Positions 21,121-33,693 are shown, numbered from the stretch's first letter. The stretch: 64,000 bases of DNA from Melastoma dodecandrum (GCA_029817715.1 JARUPY010000290.1:992001-1056000); one strand, 5' to 3'. Notes: generated from the letters alone by a model not told the origin. Made by a program: numbers and translations.

Positions 21121-22460
21121 AAAAAAATATATTTAAGTTTTTCAAAATTGCTTACGTTTTATAAAATTAGACTCGAAACCGCGACAATTATAAGAAAACC
21201 ATGATTCCAAACTGCTATTTTAAACAGCTTAGAAAGCTTTTTAATCGTGTCGATTTTCAAATTGACGAACTTTTTTCACACCACTTTAATTCCGAACAAA
21301 ACCTCAAAAGACTAAAGTAATGTCTAAAAATACTAAACTAAAAATAAGAATATTACAATTGAATCCCTACATAAAGGTTTGCTTTGCTTTTCGGAGTTTA
21401 ATTTCAAACATTTTTTTTTTCCTTTTTAAACTCCCCAAACACATTCCAAGTTAACTAGAGAGCTACGAGTTTATTGTTTATGAAGGACTGATTGGAGTTG
21501 CAGAAAAAGGCTGGTGTTACCTAGGTTTAAGGTTGAGAAGGAAGGAAAAGGAAGAAGGCAGTCGGAGGACGAAGAAACAAGAAGAAGGGACAGAAAAACA
21601 GAAGAGAAAAAACCCTTGTAACAAACTCAATTACTAACGGCGTCTGTACAGTCCTTATAACAAGGATAACAGGATCACAGCATCCTATAGCTATTTACTA
21701 AACTGCCATGCTCTTAATTCTGGGCCAACATCAGTTCCGAGTCTTGATAAGAAGCCTCCACATCCGACTCTGAGCCTCGATGACTTGGGCTTGGCCTTGA
21801 GCTGTTCTTCCTTAATTCAGTCCAACAGTTTATGATATCTTTTTTCCCTTAGGCGAAAGCCAATAATAGTTTTTGGGTCCACACATTGCAGCGAATAAGA
21901 TGTCGACAAAATAACAACAACGAAAACCGATGGGATATTGTTGGGGGAATACGGTCGGAGTTATTTAATAATAATAAACATGATTTATAATAAATGAGTT
22001 CTCCAAGAAGATTCGGCAGGATTCACTGAACCACACACCCTCCCCCCACCGGCAATTTCACTGAATTAAATAGATGATGTATTGTTTTCTCCTTGAATTA
22101 GAGATATACCCCCTTGATCTCCTACCGTCGGATCTTCTTACATTAATCTAAGAAAGATCGTGCCCCCCACATGTCGGCCTCGTCGGATTAGGGTTATCAT
22201 CCACCGAGTTCTCATGTAAAAGTAATCCCCATGTGCTATGTATGACCTTGTAATCCATTCATATCCGCATGTACTGTGGGGATGTCTCTGTGAATGTAAA
22301 ACCATGTGGCGACACTCAGTAGTTTGTTTTACAAGTGGCGTCTATTGAAGGGTAGGAGAGAGGCGTCGACTGGAGGGGTTCATTGGGCCGGTCCGGTACC
22401 CCATTCTTGGGCTTGGCCCAATCTCGGTTAAATAAAGAAACAGAAGAGTCATCATCCAAC
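21121..22460. other. Intergenic; possible minus-strand solo LTR at 21515-21827
   Basis: No coding signal. 21515-21827 reads TGTTACC...CCAACA; on the minus strand it starts TGTTGGACTG and ends GGTAACA, with an LTR-like T-rich leader. Flanking 5-mers do not match, so this is weak. The rest is AT-rich or unassigned. Confidence 0.35.
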
Positions 22461-22873
22461 TATGGACGATGGATGTGAATCGCCGCCTCAGTTGAACCAC
22501 GGAAGTCGGCTTTGTGGTTTGTTAGTCATGCGGAAGCCAGCGGGATCATCTGGGAAGCTGCCGGGAAAGATGGATGTTCATCTCCCTGTCATTTCGCTTA
22601 TGAATTTGGTTTCTCGTCCGAACGTTCCAATTCACTTGAAACGAACTCTCTTCTCGACCGGGAAGGCATAGGTCGTAAAAAGGATGATGTGAAGCGCAAT
22701 TCCCTACCATCATCGTCGTCGGGATATCATGGATTTCAGCTTCACCAGGGGGATTGCTTGCAGGGTAGGCGCTTCCGTCTCCCAAGTGGCCAGAACATGG
22801 GATCTTAGTCGCTCGAGGAGGGACAGGCGACTGACCTCTTCATGATGTCCCGTCCTCAGCTGCTGAGAGCTTC

Positions 22874-23919
22874 ATGCACCGATTCCCCAGGGGGACTCTG
22901 AGGGAGTTCACACTCGAGGAACTAAGGCTGGTGACTGATGATTTTAGCCAAGAACAGGTAATTGGATGCGGAGGATTCGGCGAAATCTTCAGGGGAACAT
23001 TGTCCGATGGCACTCTGGTGGCAATCAAAGCCTTAAGGAGCCAGAGATCTTGTCAGCCTCTCGAAGTCTTTAATGCCGAACTTAGAGTAGGCAGTGCAAT
23101 CTCTGCCCACTCCCATCCATGGCTTATTCCGGTCATCGGCTATCACTTCTCCATGAGGAGACAAAGCACCACGGCCATGATTGTGTATGCCTTCATGGAT
23201 AACGGAGATGCTGGCTGTTACACCGATGATCGCCAGCTAGAACGAACTCCGCTCGATTGGCCAACTCGTAAGAGGATTGCCCTCGGGGCAGCCAGAGGGA
23301 TTTGTAGCTTGCATGAGCTCGGGATAATGAACCGTGACATCAAGCCCTCAAACATCATGTTAGATGAAGATTTTGAGGTTCGCTTAGGGGATTTTGGTCT
23401 CGCGAAATCCATGGGCCTCTCTCGACAAACTTCTGATCTTACCGTTTTCCCAAATGATGATGATAGCGACCGCTGTGATGCTACTTCAGCGTGTGGTACC
23501 CTGGGGTACATTGGCGCCAGAAGTGTATGCATCTGATTTCAACTACTACTCAAGAAAGTCCGACGTATTTGGGTTTGGGGTGACTCTTCTCCAGCTAGTC
23601 ATGGGGAAGCCTGTGTGTGATCGATCGATTGGAAGAAGGTAGGCATATACTCTATGGGGCAGAATGTCTCATCAGTGAGGGCGAAGGCTTGACGACGTAA
23701 ATGCAGCTGGGTATGTTGGGCAACTATGACGAGGATGAGGCCATCAGGCTTATCCAGTTAGGCCTCATCTGCACAGAGAATGATCCCAAGAAAAGGCCGC
23801 TCATGCCCGAAGTAATTGCAATAATGGAAGGAAGCATCAACACCCTGAACCAGCGATGGGACAACTACGACTATCATTGCATCAACCAGCTCTCTTACTG
23901 GAAGACAATACTTAGATGA
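22874..23919 (+). pseudogene. LRR receptor-like kinase (SERK/BAK1-like) kinase domain, broken
   Basis: The first 220 codons start just before the kinase (REFTLEELRLVTDDFS) and contain the Gly loop (IGCGGFGEIFRG), the ATP lysine (VAIKAL), LDWPTRKRIALGAARG, and RDIKPSNIMLD with DFGLAK. The catalytic HRD is NRD. A one-base loss near 23517 moves the frame; APEVYASDFNYYSRKSDVFGFGV follows in another frame (to 23642), and the last kinase part (LGNYDEDEAIRLIQLGLICTE, RPLMPEV) is in a third (23701-23919). No transmembrane or LRR part is seen upstream. The family normally phosphorylates partners at the plasma membrane. With the shifts and the lost His, an active kinase is unlikely. Confidence 0.8.
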
Positions 23920-25493
23920 AATTCCTAATGCTTCTGATCCGGATATGTCGCATCGATGGCGTGGCTATGGCAAAAAAACAATGTATCATCAGCAGCGTAC
24001 CCCCTTTATCATCATATTATTACATCATTCGTTAAAAACACGTACATAAACAAGGCAATACAAAAAAAGAAATACAACATCTGAAATCTAGTAGAAACCC
24101 CAAATCCAACATCTTCTCCGTAGTGACTTTGGGATGTAGTTCAGATCAAGTTATGATTGATTGTTTAACCCTTTCTTTGGAGAAGAAGTTAATAGAGATT
24201 GTTGGACATTTTAATGTCAATGGTGAACAGAATGGTTGGTGTGGTCACACCAGATTTTAGTGTGGCCACACCGAGGAGTTCTTTGTGAACAGAATGCGAG
24301 GAGTTCTTTGTGAACAGAATGATTGATGAGGCCACACCGAACTTCGATGGGGCCACACGAGAGTATATGTCGTTCACAGAAATATTGGGGTGGCCACACC
24401 AGATTTCAATGTGGCCACACCAGGACATCACTTGTTCACAGAAACATTAGTGCGGCCACACAAGATTTCAGTGTGGCCACACCGACTAACAAACACATTG
24501 ACAATAAAATTATTTGTGTATATCACATTGTTGAATGAATGATGTATTGTTTGAATGGTTGTGTATGTTCATACGAAACAACCAAAGATAACTATTGGGA
24601 ATTGGGGATGATTATCATTGAGGGAACACAACCCTTGATCTTTGAAGTTCGCACCCTTTAGCAAACAACTATGACTCTTTGTTTTTCAAAGAGTTGCTTC
24701 ATGAAGAAACATGTTCTCTTGATTAGACGTGAATCTTCATGAAAAAACATGCCTCCTCATAATGTCTCCATATCTATTTAAGATATAACACTTGTGGAGA
24801 AATGTATAATCTCGCTTCAAAATATCTAAAAAGACTGCACTTGCGCGGTAAAGGTCTTTGCTTATATTGGTTTGTCTAGATTGCGTCCGCTCTCGTCTTT
24901 CGGATTTGAAGCTTTCCCACCGGTTCGTGAAGATGTTTTTTCCTAGCTGAGATTAGGGTATCCCGCATGTATATGTGGATTGTTCAGCGGGTTAAACTTT
25001 CCATACATTATCAACACTTGTTCTCTTCACACCACCACCACAAAAGCTTCAGGCCATCGGAATTCCATTATAAGTTCCGGCCCTCCCCCTCTCGAATCAA
25101 ACCGCAACCCAACCCCCCTAGAACGCGTCTAAGAAGAAAGAAGAGAAACGCGGGATCTGAGCCTCGACCTTTCCCTCTCCCTCCCGCACAACTCCGGCCT
25201 CCCCCTCCCGAATCCACCCCCAACACCCACAAACCAAGCCCTCACAAGGTGGCTCAAACTCTTCTCCTCCTAATCCCTCTCCCTGTCTCTAGTCACATTT
25301 TCTCCGCGATCGAACTAGCCCACCACCTCGTCTGTCACGTACTCATTAATAATGCACAAGTTTTGCACAAGTTTTGCACAAATTTTACACATGAATGTAA
25401 AAAACAAGGGACGAAAGTACCAAGGACGAAACAAACATGGCCCAACCTCAAATTATGTGAACACGTTGATTCTTTCCAACAAGGGAGACAATG
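23920..25493. other. Intergenic with minisatellite; no gene recognised
   Basis: Contains the GTGGCCACACC array (24234-24485) and a 13-bp triple repeat GCACAAGTTTT at 25351-25393. The proline-rich ORF 24967-25494 has no known domain and is probably chance. Confidence 0.5.
24234..24485. repeat. GTGGCCACACC minisatellite
   Basis: GGCCACAC or close variants occur at least nine times, alternating with TTGTGAACAGAA-like and AGATTTCAGT spacers. GTGGCCAC is itself a palindrome, so each unit can form a small hairpin. Confidence 0.75.
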
Positions 25494-26504
25494 AATGTTT
25501 TATCATAAAAGTTTTAAGTAAGAACAACCATTTACATGTTAATTAAGGATGTGAGACCAGAAAGGGATTTTGAAATCCCGTGATGCAGGGAATGCGTAAA
25601 ACATTTATTTGTGACCAAATGAGGCAAAACATTTAAGTAGGTCAATCCTTATCAATGTCACGAGACAATGAGACGTGATGATGCAAGTCATTGCTCCTCC
25701 TTATAAATTCTGATGTTCTCGCGTGAAGATCAATGTCTAACCTCCAGCTAATAAATTTCTTCTTCGTTTCTCGCGTCTTAATTACATACGAATATGAGAA
25801 ATATTCCATTCATTTTAACAGCCGCCGTAGTCCCGTTACTCAAGGCCGCGGCTGACAGTCCTCCGTTGCACCAACGCAGGTTCTTGATGTTTCCCCTGGA
25901 AGGAAACGCGTATCCCGTTGAGTAAGGCCGAAATTTTTATTTTAATACGCCGAGTTTAAAGTATGCATTCTTACAATTTTTTACTACATACATTATCAAC
26001 TGACAATTCTCATGGGAACCGGACAATCCCGAAGAAACATCGAGTTCGATCCGGATATCGGGAGTGATGTCACCTGGCTTCCTTGTCGTCTGCCGGTCAT
26101 CCAATTCCACCACCTGTAAGGATATAACGTACATATTCTTTAGATATCGATTCAATTTATGTTAAAATGACAGTTGCGTCCTTCTCGTGCAGGTGCCCGG
26201 GCAACCGATTTACGAAGAAAGACGTAATCAAAATAGTGCCCAATAATGACGAGTTTTGTAAGTCCCTAGGGAAGCGGAGAAATAGTAGATGTGGATATCC
26301 AGGAGAATGTTGTTATACTCTCAAAAACGGGGATGATAGTATGTCGGAGGGGGTGCTCGTCCGTGAGACACTTACTTTTGGAGACGTGGTCGACGAATTT
26401 GTCATCGGGTAAGTGAGACTGGCATCCCTAGTCTGCATCACCACGTTACGGCTCAATTACACCATTTGGGTTCTGTAGGTGTGGATACAGACAGACGTCT
26501 ACAG
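25494..26504 (+). repeat. Duplicated segment, left copy (pairs with 45545-46530)
   Basis: Promoter, three exons and introns of the aspartyl protease pseudogene match 45545-46530 at high identity. Identity starts at GAATGTTTTAT and is cut at 26504 by the Copia insertion. Confidence 0.85.
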
Positions 26505-26688
26505 TGTTGAGATTCAAAGATAAATAAAACTCAAAGTATATTTGATTATAATAATCTGTGTCCTATTAATAGGCACATTAGGGAAAATCAACAGGTAATA
26601 AACAGTAAGGAAGATGAAACGAAAGGTCACGGAATGAGATGATAAGTTGTAATTATGGGGAGAGGAAGAGGTGGAGTTATGGCTAACA
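26505..26688 (-). repeat. 3' LTR of the 4.3-kb Copia element
   Basis: 184 bp. On the minus strand it starts TGTTAGCC and ends CTCAACA. A polypurine tract GATTGCGGGGGG abuts it at 26689-26700. Confidence 0.92.
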
Positions 26689-29603
26689 CCCCCCGCAATC
26701 CCTGACTGATAGCAGGTCAGGAGATTGGCACGCTGTGCAACCAAGTGACGACCACCAAGGCGCTTGGTTAGAATGTCTGCCTTCTGCGTATTAGCTGGAA
26801 CATATTTGACGAGGATACCTCCAGCCCGAACTTGCTCGCGAACAAAATGATAATCAATGTCGACATGCTTGGTGCGATGGTGCTGAACTGGGTTAGCCGC
26901 AAGAAATGTGGCACCAAGATTGTCACAACAAATCAAGAGAGGTCGTTGGATCGGAAGTCGCAGCTCGCGAATCATGGAGGAGACCATATTACCTCGCCAA
27001 CAGCGTAGGCTAATGCACGATACTCGGCTTCAGTAGAGCTTCGCGACACAGTGGGTTGCTTCTTTGAACGCCAGGAGATGAGATTACGCCAAGAAAAACA
27101 GCATACCCAGTGGTGGAACGATGAGTGAAAGGACAGCTTGCCCAATCAGAATCAGCAAATGTAACGAGTGTCGTTGTGTCTGCAGGACGTAGGGGTAGAC
27201 CATAGTGCAGCGTCCCCTTGAGATAATGAAGAATCCTCTTCGCTTGTTGTAAATGATAATCTGTAGGAGCATGTAAGAATTGGCTCAAAAAATTTACCGA
27301 GAAGGAGATGTCGGGTCTCGTTAAGGTGACATATTGGAGGGCTCCAATGATCTCACGAAAAAGAGTAGCATTTGGTAAATGGGTCATCGGTAGCTTGAGA
27401 GGATCCTTCATGGAGAGTGGTGAGGGAGTTGTATTGCAGTCTTGTAGGTGGAACTGCTCCAAAAGTTTTTTAACGTAGTGGGTTTGAGAAAGAAATAACC
27501 CATTGGAGGTCTGCTAAAGGCGAATGTTAAGGAAGTGAGCAGGAAAACCGAGATCTTTCATGGCAAACCGGTGCCCGAGTTCTTGCACTAGATTGTCCAC
27601 CATTTGCGAGTCGGATCCAGTAAGAAGGATGTCATCCACATAGAGCAAGAGGAGCATAATCTGGCCATATAAGTGACCTTGAAGACCCATTTGCTGCCAA
27701 TGAGATTTTGGCAAGCAGCTGGCGGAACAAGAACCCAAGTTCGGTTGGCTAGAAGCGAATGAAACTCGTCATGCATTGCTTGGCGCCATTCAGGGAGAAG
27801 CATCGCTTGTCGTACTGAGGTAGGAATGAGTGGTGGCGCTTGAGATAACAGGTTGAGAATGTTGCGAGGTCGAAGGTGCCCTGTTTGACTACGAGTAACC
27901 ATCGGATGAAGAGATGGTGGGGCCACCAAAACTGGAGCAGATTCAAGAGGTGCAGAATGAGTAGAGGAACTTGAGCCGTAAGGGCATGCAAGTGAGGACA
28001 CATGAGTGGGCAAATCGGGAGAGGAGACCCCAGGCGAGCGGTGTGACGATGGTGATTGAGTGGAAGCTGCTGGAGACAAGGGTGGAGGAGCCTTAGAAGG
28101 AGCAAGATCTTCAGGCACCCTAGCGGAAGTTGATGCACTTGGCAACGGCAGAGGCAAGGTAATTGTGTCTGTATTCCGGATAATAGTCGACGTGGAGCAG
28201 TCCTTGTGCAGGTCAGCAAACGGAAACCGGTCTTCATGAAAACGAACGTGCCGACTAAGGTGGATGGGAGAAGTCACGGGATCATAACATCGATACCCTT
28301 TGTGCTGCGAGGAGTAGCCAAGAAATATACAGGTAGTGGAACGAGCAGCAAGCTTTGATGTACTCAGATGACCAAGGTACGGATAACAAAGACATCTGAA
28401 AACACGTAAGTCGGCGAAGTTCGGTGAGGCTCGAAACAGGAGCTCATGAGGTATCTGATTCCCGATAACAGAGGAGGGTAACAAGTTGAGAGTAGCGTTG
28501 GCTGTGAGTGCGGCATCAGCCCAAAAATTCTCAGGCAAACCAGCATGCAGTCGTATTGTTCGAGCAAGAGCACAGAGATATCGATGACGACGCTCCGCAA
28601 CTCCATTTTGCTTAGGTGTGTGGGGACAAGAAAGGTGGAGCCGAATCCCATTATCTTGAAGAAATTCAGATAAAGCGGTATTGACAAATTCTCCTCCGCC
28701 ATCACACTGCAAGGTTAGTATCGGCAGCGAAAATTGTTGTCGGATAAGATGAAAGAAGCGCCGAAAAACATCAAAGACATCAGACTTCCGTTTAAGTAAA
28801 ATAATCTACGAATAACGAGCGTAATCATCAACAAAAAGCAAGTAATAACGATGACCACAACGAGAAATAATGGGACTCTGCCATAAGTCTGAATGTATTA
28901 TTTCAAAAGGCTTTGAGGTCTTTGAAGACGAGGACGAAAAGGGAAGACGATGTGATTTGGCAATTTCACATGTATGACAGAAGGTAGGCTTGATAGTAAC
29001 ATTATTGGGTATAAGACAACGATGACGAAGAAACTGAAGAGCTGATGGTTGTGGATGACATAAATGTTGGTGCCAGATGGTGGAGTCAGAAGTCGTGACG
29101 AGGGCAGCGGGAGACCATAGAGACGAAAGACGCAGAGGATAGAGTGGTCCATTACTCGGTTGACGGAGGAGGATCCGGCCGTGACGATTCTTGATAAGAA
29201 AAGAGTTAGCATAGAAAACGATAGAACAATTATTATCAAGACAAAAACGCCGGACTGAGATTAAATTATGAGCGAGAGAAGGAGCACAAAGGACATCACG
29301 AAGATTGAAAAACGATGATTGTGTGCGAATGTTAATATGACCAGAATGTGTTATTAGGAAAGAAGAACCGTTTCCGACAACAATATGTGCCGAACCACCA
29401 TAAGTGCTAGGGGATAAGAGATTACCCGGTTGTGATGTCATATGATGAGTAGCGCCAGAGTCGGGGTACCATACATCAGCTGGATCCTCAGATAAGGAGA
29501 GCCCTGCAAATTGATCCGGACCATCAGCAACCCGATTGTACCTTTGATAACAGCTTGCTGCTGAATGTCCCCGCTTGTCACAGATTTGACAGATGAGTGG
29601 GAA
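26689..29603 (-). pseudogene. Copia pol with internal RT deletion
   Basis: On the minus strand after gag: zinc knuckle (CQICDKRGHSAASC near 29580), protease (WYPDSGATHH near 29460), pre-integrase (IWHQHLCHP), integrase with CDGGGEF (near 28700) and PKQNGVAERRHRYL, and the linker to RT at GSKWVFKV (about 27690). There the frame jumps directly to LYGQIMLLLLYVDDILL (about 27650). The RT core between (about 400 bp including the usual QMDVKNAFLHG stretch) is missing, with the junction near 27675. RNase H follows in frames with stops ([34 protein letters not shown]). Gag and integrase parts are otherwise well kept, so the deletion may have preceded insertion. Confidence 0.85.
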
Positions 29604-30605
29604 TCAATTTGGAGAAGAAGTGCCTGGAGATACAGTAGAAGTCGTGAGACGCCTGCTTTTATCAACAAATCTCGGAGGACCTCGAGACCCCGAACGTGGG
29701 GAACCACGACTATTGTAACATCTGGTGGTTCCTGATGATTCTCGCTTGGATGGAGTAGTAGCCATAGAGTACAGTCCCGTGGCGGAAGAAGTAGCATCAA
29801 GTGATTCGCGATGCTTCAAGCGTTGCTCGTAGTTAAGCAAGTTGGCCCGAACCTGATCGAAAGTAAGATTTGGTATAGCATACGAGAAGGTCGTGACCAA
29901 GTGCTCATATTGTGAGGGAAGTCCCCGAAGTGTGTACAACAACAACTCTGACAAAGGGACTGGGCGGCCGATGGAGGCTAATTGGTCAGCTGTGGATTTC
30001 ATGGCGCGAAGATAGTTAGCCATTGATAGCGTCGTAAGACGATGGGTGATGAGAGTCTCCCGGAGTTCAAGTTCCCGAGCCAGTGTACTCTCGAAGAAGC
30101 GACGATTAATCATTGACCAAATTTCATAGGCGAGAAATACATCATAAACTTCAACCATGATCTCTGGGGTCATAGTGGCAAGAAGGAGTGCATGGACAGA
30201 ATGATTAGCCCGATGCCACAGCGGGAGCCGAGGATTTGGCACAACCATACCAGAGGGAAGAGTGACGGTGGTCGGTGGGGCTCGAATCGTGCCGTCAACA
30301 TATCCGTAAAGGTCGTCGGATACTAAGTAGGATGTCATCAAGGACAGCCAAAGTTGGTAGTTATCAGCCGACAATTTGACCGTAACAATGGTATTGACGT
30401 CAGGTAAAGTAGACGTGACCGTAGGAAAAGATTGGTTGGGCAACTCGGAAGTGGCCGAAGGCACAATATCAGGAGGCGGGATGTCTCCTACAACAAGTGA
30501 TGGGGTGTCAACAGACGATACCCTGGATGGTGTTGTGGCTGCTGGGGATGAAGAATGAGCAAGTAAACCCGGAGGCACAGAATCGGAAGGTGCACTGGAT
30601 ACCAT
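29604..30605 (-). CDS. gag: Gag of the 4.3-kb Copia element
   Basis: 333 codons. The ATG is made of the last LTR base (A, 30605) plus the first two bases of the primer site (TG), so the protein opens MVSSAPSDSVPP at the exact LTR border. The middle matches the Copia UBN2-type Gag: LSADNYQLWLSLMTSYL, LWHRANHSVHALLLATMTPE, EIWSMINRRF, LPSQYEHLVTTF. It stops at 29604, just before the zinc-knuckle frame, after a probable shift. Uninterrupted length and clean codons suggest it could still be made. The open frame extends 12 nt further into the LTR (30617), but no better ATG is apparent there. Confidence 0.82.
   Translation of the reverse strand: MVSSAPSDSVPPGLLAHSSSPAATTPSRVSSVDTPSLVVGDIPPPDIVPSATSELPNQSFPTVTSTLPDVNTIVTVKLSADNYQLWLSLMTSYLVSDDLYGYVDGTIRAPPTTVTLPSGMVVPNPRLPLWHRANHSVHALLLATMTPEIMVEVYDVFLAYEIWSMINRRFFESTLARELELRETLITHRLTTLSMANYLRAMKSTADQLASIGRPVPLSELLLYTLRGLPSQYEHLVTTFSYAIPNLTFDQVRANLLNYEQRLKHRESLDATSSATGLYSMATTPSKRESSGTTRCYNSRGSPRSGSRGPPRFVDKSRRLTTSTVSPGTSSPN
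30592..30604 (-). other. Primer binding site of the 4.3-kb Copia element
   Basis: TGGTATCCAGTGC touches the LTR and matches the initiator tRNA-Met site TGGTATCAGAGC at its first seven bases. It overlaps the gag start codon. Confidence 0.7.
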
Positions 30606-30788
30606 GTTGAGATTCAAAGATAAATAAAACTCAAAATATATTTGATTACAATAATCTGTGTCCTATTAATAGGCACATTAGGGAAAATCAACAGGTAAGA
30701 AACAGTAAGGAAGATGAAACGAAAGGTCACGGAAGGAGATGATAAGTTGTAATTATGAGGAGAGGAAGAGGTGGAGTTATGGCTAACA
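30605..30788 (-). repeat. 5' LTR of the 4.3-kb Copia element
   Basis: 184 bp, TG...CA, five differences from 26505-26688. The host protease exon resumes after TACAT (30789-30793). Confidence 0.92.
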
Positions 30789-31854
30789 TACATAACATCT
30801 CGCCCTATTCAATTTGATCTCCCTGGGACCTGGAATGCTCGGGATTCCATCCTAGCTTCATCGCCACGGGATTAAAAAGTAGTCGGGCACTGTCTGAATG
30901 CTACTGCCGAAGACAAGAGCTTCTTCATCTTCATCGGCCGATGCCAGGAATTATGAAATCTTCCGGACTTAAAATGGACTAACATGTCCACCAGCAAGTA
31001 AGACGTCCATCCGTCCTTTCACAACTCGACCTATTACTTTGTTCGTCCACTGAATGATTCAGGGCGTGTTTTCCACCATCAAGGGACTTTACTCACAGCA
31101 GGCACAACTCAATTACGGGGGAAAGCGCCTTCACCGCGGCGTGGGAGTTTACTTCGATACAATGTCCACACGTTGATTTTTCAAACCATGGGTTTTCAAT
31201 CAAGTAATTGGGGAGGTGAGTTACAAGTACAACTGCCTTTGGGGGCCCTAATACATATACTTTATTTATATAATGCTAACGGCCGATTTGGTTAGTGAAC
31301 AGGTTCAGAAGAGGCTTCGAAAAGACTTCACTAAAACCAGTGAATCTCATTGTTGGAGAAGCCGAAAGCCCGTCCATGACGTTTTAAAGCTCGCCACGAA
31401 TAATCTTAATGCCCTCAACTTCTATTTTGGTGATAAATTATACTCCATTGAACCAAAGCATTATATCTACGCCCCGGTATGCATTTCTTTCCTTGCCAGT
31501 TTTCTTTCATCCACATACGCCACGCATTAATTTCTCGTTCGATGCGAGGATGGGAGAAACGTTTGCCTTGGAATATCAGAAAAAGATTCACGCGACTGTC
31601 TTAACGGCATCAGAGGTGAACGTTAACATCATCACGAGAATTGAATGCATTAACTATCAAATTTTCTCATGGTCTCAAATGCATCATCGTAGACATCTCA
31701 ATGCACGGCAAGCTGGTCATTTTCGACAATGAGATCAACAAAAGCAGCTGGGGGGAGGGGAGCTGCAATGCGTTTGCACCACGACCAAGCTGAGATCAAC
31801 CCTGATTTTCGATGGTGATAGCCTAATTATCAACTTCCCTTGGGAACAAGCAGG

Positions 31855-33060
31855 ACAAAAAAATTCATTGGGAGAAAAATCTTCTGGTTTCTCAATGAAT
31901 GCCCACACGAATGATTAATTATTTTTCGTATCATTGTAGCTTCTTGATGCCCCAATCGATCATGCCATATAATAAAATTATTTTAATCGACAAACTTCTG
32001 GTTTGTAACAGCATGTACTTCGCCAACTCTTATATTTGTGAAATATAGTCCAGAGGAAACTGCGGGCTAATATACATTTCTCACCCGAGATGATATTTGT
32101 AATACATAAATATTCTCTTTCATTTTCATTTGAAGTCTCAATGTGATATCCATTTCTGTAGATATCTTTGAAACTCAACAAATTTCTCTCAGACTTAGAG
32201 GAATACAATGCATTGTCGATATAAATATTTGTTTATCTGGATAATAAGATATTTGCTCTTCCAAAGCCCTCAATGATTTTTGTACTTCTAGATATCATAT
32301 TGACACTTGTTTCGTTCATTACCAAGATGGTAAAGAATTTCTTGCTTTTCAAAATCGTATGTGTTGATGCGCTATCAACGAGACAAGTACATTTTTCATT
32401 GATGGAGGATTCGCTTCCGGGAACTTCCATTTTGCTGAATAATTGCGCACAGTGTCTTGCCCTTTTGGAGATCGAGAAAATCGAGGATTCTCTTATGGGA
32501 ATCGAGTATCCGATTTTGGAAAATGATGATTCGCTTTTAGGAATTGATGATTGATGATCCGCTCCTAGGATCGGTGAATCCGCTTCAGAGAATCGTGGAT
32601 CCACTTTTGGGGATCGAGATTTGGTACGAATAAACTTTTCAATAAATATAATAAAAATATTGAAATAGCATGTAGGATTACCGTTTACAAACCTCCACAG
32701 AATCGCTGATTTAGTGCCCTTTCAATCCAAAGAATCCTGCAGACGGTCGTCTTTTTTTGTTTCTCACTTTCCGATAGAGCTTCGTGCTGATAACGTGTTG
32801 TAAAACAACGAAATAAGAAGGAAGAAGATTGAGAGAATACATAAGAGAAAGAACGTAGAAAGCGGAAAATAGTTTCTTTATTGATTTCGATCAAAGGTAC
32901 AAAATACTTTCTACAAGGCCCTCTATTTATAGTATAACCAAATGAAACGCCTCGGCAGATGAAGGGTCCTGGTATATGAAGAGTCTTGGTGGGCGAAGAG
33001 TCTCGGTAGTTACTACTCGGAGTCATAATCGCATTCACAATTATTCATAATAATTCCCTT
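31855..33060 (-). mobile_element. Copia fragment: 5' LTR, leader and protease region
   Basis: Reading on the minus strand: an LTR-like stretch (about 33050-32796, ending TTTTACAACA), a primer-like site GTTATCAGCACGAAGCTCT, degenerate Ser/Pro repeats (32620-32459), then NEKCTCLVDSASTHTILKSK and RNLLSFKDIYRNGYHIE (32604-31978). It is homologous to 16265-18010 of the plus-strand Copia element. It stops near 31860, just after the protease pseudogene end, and has no integrase, RT or second LTR. Confidence 0.75.
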
Positions 33061-33693
33061 GATTGAGAGGCAGAAGCACTTGTAAAATATAAAATGAATT
33101 ATTTCTCTAATAATTAAATTTTTGTCTAAATAAAAAATAGTAATGCCTTATTATTTATTTTCTTTTACTCATTTATTAATGCGTATGTGTAAAGGGGCAA
33201 AATGTTTACTTATGAAAGTTTCAACCCTTGATTGTCTAGGTTAGGGGTAGTGAATCGAGAGGAAAGAGACGTAAACAAGTAAATTTTGAATTATAAGTAT
33301 TTGGAAAGAAAATATTTGATTAGAGAGAGAAACTATCAAATAATCTCTCAGCACATTCAAAAATCGAAAAGCTTCTAGGAGGACTTCGAGGTTTGTTTTC
33401 CAGCTACCTACAACAAATCGAATTTGAGTTTATGACGTCTTCAACGTGTCAAGTTCGATGATTGATTTTCTAACATTACCAATGATCTTAGCGGTTACTC
33501 ATGATCCTTGACGATTTTCAAGATTTCATCCGCAACCTTAGTCGATTTCTTACTCAAATCCCTGGCAGTTTTATCTATTAGTCTTAGATGCACTTTTTGT
33601 CCTATTGCTTTCTTCCTTTCCCTTGTTTTTCTATTTTGCGTATTGCTGATGATCAAACAAAGATGGGCTTAAATATTTCTCAGTGAATGGAAG

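Larger units (their letters stand above)
26505..30788 (-). mobile_element. Ty1/Copia element inserted in the protease exon
   Basis: 4284 bp with 184-bp LTRs (26505-26688 and 30605-30788) that differ at five sites (about 2.7%). Flanks are TACAG (26500-26504) and TACAT (30789-30793), a target duplication with one later change. The uninterrupted order of the paralogous exon at 46504-46545 confirms the insertion point. The element lacks part of RT and is non-autonomous. Confidence 0.93.
25794..31780 (+). pseudogene. Aspartyl protease (nepenthesin/Asp1-like), copy 1, split by a Copia element
   Basis: Pieces in order: signal peptide exon (MRNIPFILTAAVV, then FPLEGNAYPV, 25794-25921); active-site exon (NIEFDPDIGSDVTWLPC, to 26115); exon 26193-26408 (CGYPGECCYTL, SEGVLVRETLTFG); exon from 26479 (CGYRQT), interrupted at 26504 and resumed at 30794-30997; later exon 31280-31476 (VQKRLRKDF, WRSRKPVHDV) and the end near 31680-31750 (CIIVDISMHGKLVIFDNE). 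Plant A1 proteases of this group act in vacuole, plastid or wall. The usual D[TS]G is DIG here. The acceptor before the active-site exon is gone (ACAT instead of GCAG as in copy 2), several stops follow the insertion, and the Copia element lies inside an exon. The gene is dead. Recognition is by motif. Confidence 0.8.

Noticed and set aside
24967..25494. Proline-rich protein gene
   Set aside because: No signal peptide, no known domain, and no splice or promoter support.
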